Assembly (NCBI GenBank): GCA_030770545.1
Contig: CM061100.1
Location: 5,153,501-5,217,500 of the forward strand
From: Macropodus opercularis
Taxonomy: Eukaryota; Chordata; Actinopteri; Anabantiformes; Osphronemidae
Length of the DNA: 64,000 nucleotides
Direction: 5' to 3'
The position numbers and the translations under genes are program-made. Below are positions 37,401-48,115 of the stretch, piece after piece (position 1 is the stretch's first letter; each line of letters starts with the position of its first letter). Below the pieces are notes generated by a model. The model saw only the letters and a program-made list of their open reading frames with translations, did no database searches and had not been told where the DNA came from.

Positions 37401-40400
37401 AAATTCCAATTAGTTTTTCCCAAATGTTGTTCTTCTAAAAGACATTGTACTGGCCTAAATAATTATTATTTTGCTTCTATGCTAAAAGGAATTCTATACA
37501 AACAAACTGACTTGAAGTGATTTTTTCCCCAAGATATTCCAGGCATGAGTTAACATAATAAATATTATACAAGATGTTTAAGACAAAACAGGAAGCAGAT
37601 TAGACAGGAACAGGCAGATTAAACGGATAAGATGGAAAAGACAAAACTATATCAACTGGAAGAATTCAAATTCACATCATCTGCACGTCTGTCTAGAAAC
37701 TGTACCAGAACAACAAACGCTCACACAACTAACGCTAGCTAGGTTATGTAAGAATTTAAGCTGTACTGTTTCCCCAGTTGTTCATCTGTTAGTAAATCCA
37801 CTGATGTGTAACCACAGCTTGGCTTTTGTAGCATGTCCACAATCATTCCAACTTTTTGACAATGCCTCAAAAACTAAGGGAAACTTGTCATCAGAGAGTC
37901 TGAAGGTTGAGTCATGGCAACTGGACTTCTTCTAGTCTTCTTCAGTTGCCATGACTCAACCTTCAGGCAACCTTCAGTTGCCATGACTCAACCTTCAGAC
38001 AACTTGACCTGGATGAATGAGAACCTTCACAGACTTGTCATCAGAGACTGTCTACGGGCACAAACAGTGTTCCTACTACAGCATTATTACCCGGGGACAG
38101 TGGCGACGGGTACAGCAGATCCTTTGTCCTTGAGCTCTTGAACATTAACCACCTGAGGAACAGTCTTTAAAGTCGACTCTGTCAAAGAAGTACTGACGAC
38201 AGCTGAAACACACACATACAAATGCATAAATAATCCGAGGTAGATGTAGTTAGTCAATCTGTGGGCACGTGTCTCCCCCTGGTGAATTACTATGAACATA
38301 GCAACAAAATTGATTCTAACACAGGAGCAGGAGCCGTTTAATCAGCAGTTCTCTTAAAGCTTGAGACATGATAATAGCGTCACTGGTATTTACACTATGT
38401 TAACCACATGTTTCAGAAGTAACAACATATTATTGTGTTTAGTTTGAAATACAGAGATTTTATTTAAGGTATAGCCTCATTTACTAGCCTCATGATCTAA
38501 AGCTGTTTATCCTACAGTTTGTGAAAATGCAGGTTTAATTGAGCATTATTAACTATGCAATCAAAGCTAATTAAACCATAGAACAGTTGGCTAGTAACTA
38601 GTTACTGTTGCATGATTAACCTACCTGGCTTCTGATTGGCCATCTGCCTGCGCAGTGCTGCAGTGGCCGCAGCCTGCTGGGCAGGGATGGTGACAGGTAT
38701 GGTCCTCTCAGTTGGTGGGGCTCCATGTTTAACTGTCTTTGTAGCAAGAGCAGTGCTATCAGCACCGCTGAGGTTGATTTTATTGGTGGGTACTGAAATA
38801 TAAACCCAGTGATCAACATTTATAAAACAAAGTATCTCTAGCTAGAAAACAACAGTTTTCACACAGTTAATAAACTTTGTATAAATTACCTACCAGGACT
38901 AACAATAGGACTGAGTCCAAAGACCGTACCCGGTACAGAGTGGATTTTGTTTAACGGGGTGGACTGTATGCCTCCAAAGCCTGGCTGGATGGAGGGGGTC
39001 CTCACAACTGTGGGGTGGCGAGGGGTGGATGGTACTGGAGGCACAACAGTAACAGGAAGGGGTTCTGGCTGTAGCTCTTCATCCTCCAACTCGAAGTGAA
39101 CTGGGTGAGGATCCAAGGACTGTGACAGGGAGGATGTAGAGCTCACGTCATCCAAGTCCTCGTAGTATTTAGGTGAAAGGAAGGCAGAACGAGACAAGTT
39201 GGCTGAAAGGGAATAGATACAACACATCTAAATAACCATGGTTAACATCCTCATGTAGTGTCAACATTCACACTATATAAAACAAGGCCCTTTGAGATGT
39301 GTTCTTAGATCGTTTACATTGTCCCGATAAAATGACTGGAAGATTAAACGCTTGATGGTTTGAAATGTGTACCTGGAGCAGTAGATCGGACAGGAGGCAT
39401 CTGCCCCTTTGAGAGGAAGTTGCGCAGCTGTGACTGTTTCCCTGGTGATATCTTCACTGCTGTAAAAACATATCTATAGTTAGTATTTGTTGACAAGAAA
39501 AGCATTAAACTTCCTGCTCTTCCTATTGTTGTATAAAGATTACGACTAATACCTGGAGATTTGGCCTTAGGAGAGGTAGAGTCCAGCTTGGCCTTCAGAA
39601 GTGCATCCCTTAAATTATCAAGCTCTCTGTCCAAGCTGGCATAACAACACAGAAGATACTTCACATCAGCATTATTTGTATGGTATATACACATTGTTTA
39701 AAAAAACAGTGTACTCAAAACAACTTTGTTTCTCTTTTCTGTGCCAAAACTTACCAAGACGTTGTTGGTCTAGCAGTCTCATGGTTTATAGCTGGAGTGG
39801 TTGTCTTGTAGAGCTGCAGAGACGTAAGTTCCTTAATCAACTGGTCCAGTCTGTTCTTTTGCTGGTTGATGATGTACAGGTTATTGGACAGTGTAGTGAA
39901 CAGACCCTCACGCCCTGGCACTACCATGTGTCTGCAAAAAAGATTGTTACTGATATATAAATAATGCTCAACTCCCAAAATCTCTTCAGCACTAAACATT
40001 TTTTGGTCTTACCTCTGCTTTTTCTTCTTCTCAAGGTGTTTCTCCCATTCGACATCTAAGACATCATTGACATCTTCCACAGCAAACGTGACGTATTGGT
40101 ACAGCCTGCGGATCTCCTGAACAAAGAAAAACAACAAAGTATGTCAGTGAATTCATAAAATTGAGTTAACCTAAGTAAACAACTGCTATCTATCTGTGAG
40201 TCACCTTAAGCTGTTCCTCACTGCGTGGGTCCAGAGGTTTCTTATACAGAAGCTGTTTGTAATTTCTGTCCCTGCTCAGCTCTCTCTGGGCCTTGGCTTC
40301 TTCTGCCCCAGCAAAACCTTCCAGTAGGGTGGTCTTCAGAGTGCCAATGTCCCCATGAAGAGACTGCAAATTGGAAAAATGGAGAGAGGTTAGAAGGGGT

Positions 40401-43400
40401 TACCCTTTCTGTATGGAGCTAAACACAAAATATACCAAGAACAAGAAGAATATTATAATGCACACATCCAAAACACAAAGACGTCCTTATTTGTTTTGGG
40501 GAAACCAACAACAAATGTCAAAACAAATCATGTCTCCTGGTGTATGATTTTTATTAAACATAAAATTCTATAATGGATAATCTTGATAAATAGAGTTACA
40601 TTCTCTGGTAGCTGTGAAAGGCAGAATTTTGTTCAGTATTTGACCATATCTCGTTTTTCTACCCCGTCTTACCTCCGTAGTTTCCTTGATCTCCAGGGTG
40701 AAAACATGTAGGTCCTCTGTCGCCTTTCTCAGCTCCTTCATCTCATCATTGGTGCCAATCTTAAAGTCGGCTTTTGCACTTCGTGCCTTAAGATCATCTA
40801 ACTCTTTCTGGAAGTGTGCAATCTGTTATCGGGTCACATGCAGGCAGGTTAGTTTTAGGAAATCCAAAACTAATATTGCAATTATAGTGCGTTTTGCAGG
40901 AAAGATTTATAATATTTCTTTATGGTAGTAACTGAAAATATAAGCTTAAATTTAAGTTTGCAAAAAGCTTAATTTAAGTTTAGCATAAACAAAAAAATTT
41001 GCAACTTTATCAAATTGATCTGTTGGACATTTTTTTGTATTTAAAACCAAATAACATTTCACTTAGCCAAAGAAAATTAAATCTCACCTCCTCCGATATA
41101 CCAGCCATAATGGGATCGGAGTCTTTCTTTTGCTGTAGATGCTTTTCCAAGGCCCTCACACTGACAGCCACCTGCATTGAGAAGTGAACAACTTCTATTA
41201 CAAATTTGTAAGTACATACATAAGAAGATTGTACAACAAAATGATTAATAAACAAACAGGACCTGTGGAGTTTGGGCACTGACTGGGGCAGCGGGGGTGG
41301 GTTTTTGGATCATTGTAGGTGGTGTGCTGGTTTGAACAGGGCGCACTGGAGCTGAGAAAGAATCAGAACAACAACCAAATCACAAAACCAAGTTAAAGCT
41401 GGGGATTAAAAAAATGTTTTAATCTTGAATACAAAGCTCAGAACTGAACAGACATCTTACCTAATGCAGCTGGTGGCTTAGTTGCTGGGACTGGAGTTGT
41501 TGTCAGACTACTGGAATTGGAGGCAATGGTTTTAGGCAGTGGGGAATTGAAGTTGAAAGACTGTAGGGATGGGGCTGGGGCCTCCACTGCTGAAAACCTT
41601 GTGGAAGAGCAGACGAATTAGCATATTTGTGTGTGAAGCAAAATATCTGTCAGACTTCTTTCACTTAGTATAGTTCAGTACCTGTCATTCAAATTCAGTT
41701 TTACTGTAGGTTGGGAAGCAGTGGCAATGCTTTGAGATGGTGGAGCTAGAGCTGTAGGTAGAGAAAAAGTTGGAACTAGAGCTGGAGCTGCTGCTGTAGG
41801 TAGAGCTGGAGCTGCAGCTGCTGTTGTAGGCAGAGCCAGAACTGGCGCTGGAGCGGGCTTAATAGAAGAGTTGCTTGTTGCAAATGCTAAAGGTGCTGAG
41901 GAAGCATCAGAGGTAGGTTTGGGGGCAAAGGAGAAGACTGAGGGTCCTGAACCAAAAAGTGTGGATCCACCCTGGGGGAAACCAGAAGGTCCTGAGGTGC
42001 TGGCCGTTGTTGGGACAGAGAAAACAAAGCTAGAAGAGGAGGATGACACGGCAGCTGCAGGAACTATGCTGAACGGGCTAGCAGATAGAGAGGCACTAAT
42101 GGCTAGAGGAGTGGGAGCAGCTGCTGAAGAAAGACTGAAGTTTGGAAATGGTGCTGGGACAGATGGGATGGAGGCAGCAGCTTTGGGTGGTTTAACTGCC
42201 AAAGAACCTGTGAACAGAATAAAAAGCTTTCAGTTGATTTCCTTTCAGGTTGGGCGTGTTTTGTCTATAAGACCGATAATTGCAATTTGTGATGTAGGAA
42301 CAACTAGTAGACGGAAGATGCCAGACATTCATACCTGGCTTGACCAGTCTCTCACCCTCCGTGGTGAGGAGAGTTGGGGGTGAGACCAGCTGCTTAACCC
42401 CAGGATTTAGGTTGAGAAGGGCAAATGGACAGAGAATCCCCTCCGTTGACAGCATTAGCATAATAGGTACTGGGGGTAAGATCTTCTCATCAGCTTTAAG
42501 AGAGAGAGAGAAAAGTAAAGTAAGTAAACAAAGTAAAAGAAATACTGGTATAATAACTGAACATGTGTGTGCAGTCTACACTGGGTAGTAACAGTCCTTC
42601 AGGAGAAGCAATTTACCGTGGGAAAAAATCCTCAGATATTCTCTGCTCATTAGATATGTTCAGTTCATAACGACAAAACGCAGTTTGTAAATTTAATCCC
42701 TCAAGTATTCACGACAAGGACAAACTGCTGTATTCATATCAGTGACCATTGCCTGTTCCACCCTCTTGTGGCTAAAAACAAAGGTCACCTGAAAAGGCCA
42801 CACTGAAGGCATGTACAAAGACAACCGTCGTAAGACGCCTCATGTGGCAACACATGGTTGATCATATTCTGCTTCTTGACAAATACCCAAACGTTTTTCA
42901 GCTCTTTACACTCACTTTTCAAAATGCAGAAAAAAAACGAAAGCTCCTGTCTCTCCTGTACTTAAATGATAACTTATCATTCAAAAAGTGTTCACGTTTA
43001 ACTTCCACTGTGCTTAGAGGATGACAACAATAGCTGCTTTCAGTACTTCTCAGTATCTGACTAATTACAAATGACTCAACTTATAGGGTGTTGGTCAGCA
43101 CCCTATATTCTATTGCATTCTTTGCATAAGCTCAAATCAACAGTGTGACTACTACAGACACATACACCCACAACCAAAAAAAGGAAAATTACCATAAAAA
43201 GTATTCTGCATCAAAAAAATTTAGTCCATAAAATACATTCATAAAGGATACAACAAACAACCAAAACACAACATCCCAATGTTTAGTTTAATCTCAGTTT
43301 GATAGACTGCAAAGACATAGAGGGTAAAAGAGTGAGCAAACAGAAGGCAGAGGCACACGATAAGCCTCATCAGCATTCTGCAAAAGGATTGTCTGGCTTT

Positions 43401-46400
43401 GTTGTTTGTTGTGGTCCTCTAGCTTGTCTGAACCATTTTAATGAGTGCATTCTTTCCCAATCATAACACTCTCGTTACTCAGCTTTAGTAGAGTTTTCCT
43501 TTCTAATGTCCAACTTCGAATAAAGGTTTAAAAAGACCACAATCATGCCAAAATATTGCTTAAATTGCAGGTTTTTTTCTAGTTGGAGAGAGTGAGCACT
43601 GAGAGATGTGACTAGACAGCTACAGCAGCTCTACGTGAATGTCTGGCAGACTGGGCTAGTTAAGATAAAACAGTTTACTGAGACGGTAGCTTATCACTAT
43701 TCTTCACACATGCTGCAACAGAGCACTGCAGTGGATGCTATATGCACAGAGAAACCTGACAGATTTCGACTGCATCATTATGGGAATGGAGGACAGGAGA
43801 TTAAAGTTAACTTAAATACGACAGAAGCAGCTTTCAATCACATAAACCATTATTTTGTAGAAGACTGCAGTATTTTAACCTTTCTGAGACACCAGCAGAA
43901 CATATTTCTCTAACACACGTGTTTATTTAAACAGATTTTTGCAGTAGCTTTTACATTGCTGTTCAAATTAATATTACGGCTAACATTTAAAAACAGATCT
44001 GCTTGATGATTTAGGCAGAAAGGTTTAAGGGAATCTGCATTATGCCAACTGTTATTTGTCTAAAAAGGTCTTTTGGCAAAACTAACAGTTTCATCAGTGT
44101 TCAGTCGCCTTACGCTTTACGAATCCTACAAGGATTTAATATCCCCTGGCAAACTCCAGGCTTCTCATTTGTCTTCTATTCAAAACCTCTTTCGTTTATC
44201 TACTCTACCTTATAAGCCTGATGGGAGGAATGGAGTGGTACTGATCGTTGTCTATGCAGCACATCCACTTTCTGCAGAGAGCATCTGAAGGTTTGTTATA
44301 GTGGGTTAGTGACTGTAGGACAGTGCTCTAAAGTATACAAGCACATTAACTTGCTAAAAGAGGTTGATGTACCCAAAACCTCGACCCAAATAAACCGAGT
44401 TGTGATATGAGGCATTTGTGTTAATTTGCAAAGTGACAACGGAGAGTATTACCTTAAAAAAATAAGTTTAACCATCAACAACAAATACAGGGGTAAGAGT
44501 GTCTGCATTGTAATCAGGAAATATATCTGACAGTTTAAGGCTAGAATCACTTACTTAAGCCAAAGTCACTTACTGATGTGGATGTCTTGTTGGCTGGTGT
44601 AGTCTATGGCTAAGCCAAGGGGCAGAGTGTCTTCATTTGTCTCATTTACTGGAAGCTCAGCCCTGCTTGCATCTTCCAAAATCCAAAGCTCCCAAACCTA
44701 AAGGACAACAATTAGAGGTCACTGCAGTATATGGATGTTTGATGTGTTTCTGCATAACCTCAGATAAACATAAAATCAAGGTGAAATCAGATTCAAAAAG
44801 AGAATAAAACCTGTGTAAGCAACTCTGAGCATCAACACATGCACTCAGCTGACCATCTGAACTAATTCTAGAAAGATTGGGTGTGGAATTCTCCTTTTAA
44901 AGCAAGAAATACAATTTATATCATATATTGAGCTATTCATAAAATGACCTACCTTGTCATCTTGTCTGGCTATGACGCTGACATCGATAGAAGCTGCTGA
45001 TGCTGCAAACACAAGTTCCCTAGAAAAAAAACAACAAAACGTATTTACAGTTGCATTAAAAGAAATCATGAATACAAGGAAGAAGAATAAACCATGCATT
45101 TGATCTTAGTAGTGAATATGCTTTTGGGTTTTTACATTGTCATTATTCTTACCAGTCCTCTACATGGCTGAGGAAGTAGTGATGTTGTCGCTCAGTGCAG
45201 CTGCCATACACAGTGTCACAAAAGTTCACATACTTTGTCTCCACTCTCTCATCTTTTTTCTGTGTCAGCAAGAAAATAATTACAAATACGGTTATAAATT
45301 CAATCTAAGATACATTAACAGTTGTTTTGTGGCCTATCATTTAACCACTGACATTCTGGTTATTACATTGAATTGCAATTTACAACTTCAATACCTATTA
45401 GACATAAACAGCATGTGTGTGACGTTTAGATGTGATGGGAATTTAACAAGTAGCAAAAGCTTTAAAATAAGTAGCGATTACACAAAATATCCAACAAGCC
45501 TCTAAGAAAAACTAAACTAAATATAGTATTGGTCTTCCTATGGTCAAAATGATCTACTGATGTGATGAGAAAAGTGATGCAAACTGAAGAAAATTCAAAC
45601 GGGGTTAGGTGACATAAGTGTATGTAAGGTATACTTACAGGGAGGGAGATAAACACTAGCTCAGGGGGGGTCTCAAGGGACCCATCTGCAGCAGCATATA
45701 CCACTGCAAACACATAGGTTTTCAGCCACAGCACGTCCAGAACTGTGAGAGACAAAAGGGGGGAAAATTTAGCCGCTGACTGAATTTAAAGATTTGATAC
45801 TCAACATTTTTATTATAATCAATTTTAACAAAAAAGACAAACTGAACCTTGTAACAAGCAATTGCTCATTAATTGGCTACTAATACTGTCAAAAGGTGTA
45901 AGTAATGGGTGACCGACCCCTGGCACATCTTTAAATGATTCACAATAAATAATGTACACTTTTGACAGGTAAATTCTGGTAGCACATGCCATTTAGAAAA
46001 GAAAACATTTATCTTACATATACTGGAGAAATCATCTAACCTTTGACAGCTTCCCCTGGAGTAGAAGTGTAGAAGTGAGCACATGGGATAATTTTCTTCT
46101 CTTCTAGTGCCTTGTAAACCAAGGATAAATTAATTAATCTCTGACACTGCAGCTACTGGGAAGCAACATGTATTTACTTCGTACTTATAGTGAATTATAT
46201 TTACTTACGGGTGTATACTGACTGACTGTGGCATTCATTTTTCCAGCAGCAACTTGTTTCCCTTTAGGACTCCAGCAAACTATAGAAAGTCAAGTACATT
46301 GACAACTGCATAGGTGACCAACAACATAAATAGTAAAGTGATGCTTAGTCTCACTCACTGCATGTGATGCCACTTGAAGCAGGCAGTTCAGCCAGAACTT

Positions 46401-47981
46401 TGACAGCATCAGTAACATCCAAAACCATCATACTGCCATCAGACAGACAGGCTGCCAAAGTGGGTGCTTGTGCAGGATTCCATTTCAGATCTTGGACCAA
46501 AGTGCCACAGGGTACATTTGGACGCAATGACGCAAAAGGCAACTTCTGTGATGCCTGAAAAAAGAAAAGACAAAGTCAATAAAGTGTACAAAATGAATAA
46601 ATAAAACAGACAAAATATGTCAAACTCTGAGATATTTCATGGGGATAATATTCACTGTTGTTGACAATAGACACACAACTTAAAAAATGCAATAACTTCA
46701 ATGTCAAGACCCAGGGTAACACAGCAAACAAGCATTTTTATCTTGAAATTATAGCCTGAAATGAATGTGTACTTGTAAGCTAGACAAATAGTCACCTTGT
46801 TCATGAAGGTGCGGACATCGTAGAATGTGAGGGACAAGCCTGTCTCCTCAGACGTGCCACATACTGACAAAGTCAGTTCATCGCAGCTGAGAGCCAAGTG
46901 ATGAAGATCCAGTAAAACGGTCACCTCTGCCAAAGCTTCTATCCCATCAACTGTAATGTCAGGAAAATAATAATAATTCAGAAAGAGAGAAAATACAGTA
47001 CAATATGTACAGTATTGAGAAAACCATAGTAATTAAACAGTGAATGCTTAGAGTCATACTTATTTCATTGGCGTTGCCTTCGACTTTATCTGCAGCCAGA
47101 ACGTCTCGAGTTAAATAAACTTTGAATGTTCTGTTGAGCCCAACAAACGTTAAGCCATATTTGTTTGAGGTAGTGAGCAGACTTGATCTTTCTTTCGGCA
47201 AATCCTCAGCAGGTTCAAAAACTCGGACTTTCTTCATCTGACGAAACTGAAAATCCTAAGACACAAAACCAGCAATGCTTATTAGTGCATGGCGGCCAGT
47301 TATGGGTGTTAATCATCTGTAGGTGTACTTCAACAGCTGCACCTGAAAACATGCTTGACAATAAGGCTTGTGCGATTACTGATCTACGATCTACATAAAG
47401 CATAAAACATAAAGCAACGGTTCAGTTTTGAACTCACGCTACAGTAGTTTGGGAGATTTGGTATCTGCCAAACTACCAAGTTTATAAATAGTTGGATGAT
47501 CGCTAACATGCTTTGAGGCTAAGTCACGTTATCAAATAAAGCCAATAGGTTTTGGTATTGTAGTATATGGTATATAAGTACTGCGACATTACTTGACACA
47601 CAGGGGGGTTTACTTTACTTTAACCATTAATTCAAGTTTTCGTCTGCGCAATATGCTACTAGCCACATTGCTAGCATCAATAACGTAGCTAGCTAGAAAC
47701 TGAAATACGAATTCAAAGTCTTTTATTGTGGTATGTTTACCCGGTTATATTGTGTTTAACTTAAAATGCATCTGTGTGGTTATGTTTGGCCAACGATTAA
47801 CTAACCAAACAAAAATAAGCTAAACCTAGCCACCAAGCCAACACAAGGAACATGTTATGACTTGATCGCTAGCTAGAAACGTTAGCTTAACCATGCTAAC
47901 TTGTCAACAGAGTGCTAACCGTTGCATAACAGAGCCTACCTTCATTTCCCTCTCCGGGGGGGAGTCTGTGTCGTCGCTCAT
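28409..47981 (-). CDS. nup214: NUP214 (CAN), cytoplasmic FG nucleoporin
   Basis: Thirty-six coding exons, 5' to 3': 47940-47981, 47060-47255, 46796-46950, 46359-46554, 46209-46279, 46041-46110, 45639-45742, 45153-45259, 44953-45019, 44574-44697, 42335-42493, 41682-42207, 41461-41597, 41263-41351, 41088-41171, 40673-40822, 40205-40363, 40013-40116, 39755-39931, 39553-39635, 39373-39459, 38894-39202, 38625-38792, 38091-38202, 36937-37000, 36337-36415, 36064-36148, 35807-35859, 34193-35716, 33300-33367, 33032-33203, 32691-32843, 31145-31316, 29651-29796, 29386-29419, 28409-28445. Lengths sum to 2020 codons plus stop with every phase consistent; human has 36 exons and about 2090 residues. Residues 1-430 form the beta-propeller that docks the mRNA-export helicase DDX19 (FQFRQMKKVRVF, CWSPKGKQ, YGSCTERQHHYFLS). 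Residues 430-680 are an Ala/Pro/Ser linker, about 680-905 the coiled coil for the NUP88 complex (DSDPIMAGISEEIAHFQKEL, EIRRLYQYV), and about 1160-2020 the FG domain that binds CRM1/XPO1. It ends GWRS. It is the nuclear-pore cytoplasmic-face export platform. Confidence 0.97.
29386..29419 (-). other. nup214: NUP214 34-base penultimate microexon
   Basis: Acceptor TTTTGTAG and donor GTAAGTG enclose 34 bases coding V-F-T-G-N-T-F-G-N-A-N-Q (split codons at both ends). Without it, exon 29651-29796 (phase 1) cannot reach the terminal exon in the frame that ends QAFAGWRS-stop; with it, the phase is right and the conserved GWRS end appears. It replaces the GFSFGSNN segment of human NUP214 with one FG-like TFGN. 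I judge it real from the phase and the two strong splice sites. Confidence 0.8.
29797..31144 (-). other. nup214: NUP214 intron with simple repeats
   Basis: A 1.35 kb intron between the exons 31145-31316 and 29651-29796. It contains a TG-rich tract at about 30,039-30,058 and a GAGT/GA tract at about 30,155-30,181. No coding similarity is seen otherwise. Confidence 0.75.
31317..32690 (-). other. nup214: NUP214 intron, nothing recognised
   Basis: A 1.37 kb AT-rich intron bounded by GTACGT (donor, minus strand, at 32690) and TATGCAG (acceptor right of 31316). I see no RNA gene, repeat family or extra FG exon in it. Confidence 0.7.
33368..34192 (-). other. nup214: NUP214 intron, nothing recognised
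   Basis: An 825-base intron after the giant FG exon. It is AT-rich on the right, with short AT and TA runs near 33,980. There is no extra coding segment in the NUP214 frame. Confidence 0.7.
34193..35716 (-). other. nup214: NUP214 giant FG-repeat exon
   Basis: A 1524-base exon (residues about 1253-1760) from a CTCTCCAG acceptor to a TCAG|GTGAG donor. It begins with five spaced FG motifs (FSFG, GFGQ, FTFG, GFG, FSFG), keeps the SETLGCFSGLRVGQ-like block seen in human, then has about 200 residues of Thr/Ser/Pro/Ala sequence nearly free of FG. About 15 FG motifs are packed in the last 160 residues (SGFGKSVFGQVSGFGQ, GFSFGQSAFG, GLFGQ, AFGQSSAFGQGSVFG). FG dipeptides bind karyopherins, chiefly CRM1 for this protein. 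The antisense strand carries long open frames that are composition artefacts. Confidence 0.93.
37001..38090 (-). other. nup214: NUP214 intron carrying a hairpin-type repeat
   Basis: A 1.09 kb intron with donor GTAATA at 38090 and acceptor TTTTTTAG right of 37000. The first 210 bases on the gene strand hold the direct/inverted repeat listed at 37,883-38,047. The rest is AT-rich and unremarkable. Confidence 0.7.
37883..38047. repeat. Compound inverted and tandem repeat, hairpin-forming
   Basis: A 15-base direct repeat, ACTTGTCATCAGAGA, bounds the element (37883-37897 and 38033-38047). Inside, the arm TCTGAAGGTTGAGTCATGGC (start of 37899-37923) is the exact reverse complement of segments at 37943-37966 (24 of 25 bases) and 37975-37999 (25 of 25). 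The latter two are tandem copies with a 32-base period. The first pair leaves a 19-base loop. The motif GTTGCCATGACTCAACCTTC is one I associate with a dispersed repeat in many fish genomes, but I cannot name the family. Confidence 0.75.
41741..41855 (-). repeat. nup214: Coding Ala/Pro/Leu minisatellite-like stretch in NUP214
   Basis: Within NUP214 exon 41682-42207 the plus strand repeats GCTGGAGCTGCTGCTGTAGG-like units, which encode PTAAAAPALPTAAAPALVP-like sequence in the linker after the beta-propeller. The unit is about 36 bases and imperfect. It is likely to vary in length between species. Confidence 0.6.
42494..44573 (-). other. nup214: Largest NUP214 intron, nothing recognised
   Basis: A 2.08 kb intron between the last propeller exons (44574-44697 and 42335-42493). 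Open frames at 43,608-43,913 and 44,073-44,288 on the plus strand have no family resemblance. No RNA gene or mobile element is recognised. Confidence 0.7.
47256..47939 (-). other. nup214: NUP214 intron 1
   Basis: Donor GTAGGC at 47939 and acceptor GTCTTAG right of 47255. The 684 bases contain several GCTAGC/GCTAGCT motifs and no further feature. Confidence 0.7.
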
Positions 47982-48115
47982 TTTGTAGTAGAGAAGTTCT
48001 TCCTTTTCTAATAAATGTATTATTCGAGTTTATTCCTTCCTAGTGTACATGTGAAACTAATTTCTAGTGAGCAACATACGCCGCGCCAGGAACGTAGCCA
48101 ATGACGTCACGGTTA
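47982..48115 (-). promoter_or_regulatory. nup214: NUP214 5' UTR and promoter with CRE and CCAAT box
   Basis: Upstream of the ATG at 47981-47979 the minus strand reads GTGACGTCATTGGCTACG: a perfect CRE (TGACGTCA, 48102-48109) immediately followed by an inverted CCAAT box (ATTGG). This lies about 120 bases before the start codon, in a locally CpG-containing stretch. The layout is typical of housekeeping promoters bound by CREB/ATF and NF-Y. No TATA box is seen at a fitting distance. The transcription start is not fixed. Confidence 0.5.

Noticed and set aside
37914..38141. A 75-codon plus-strand frame through the hairpin repeat
   Set aside because: Peptides of this kind come from translating the dispersed repeat. 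It also runs antisense into a real NUP214 exon.
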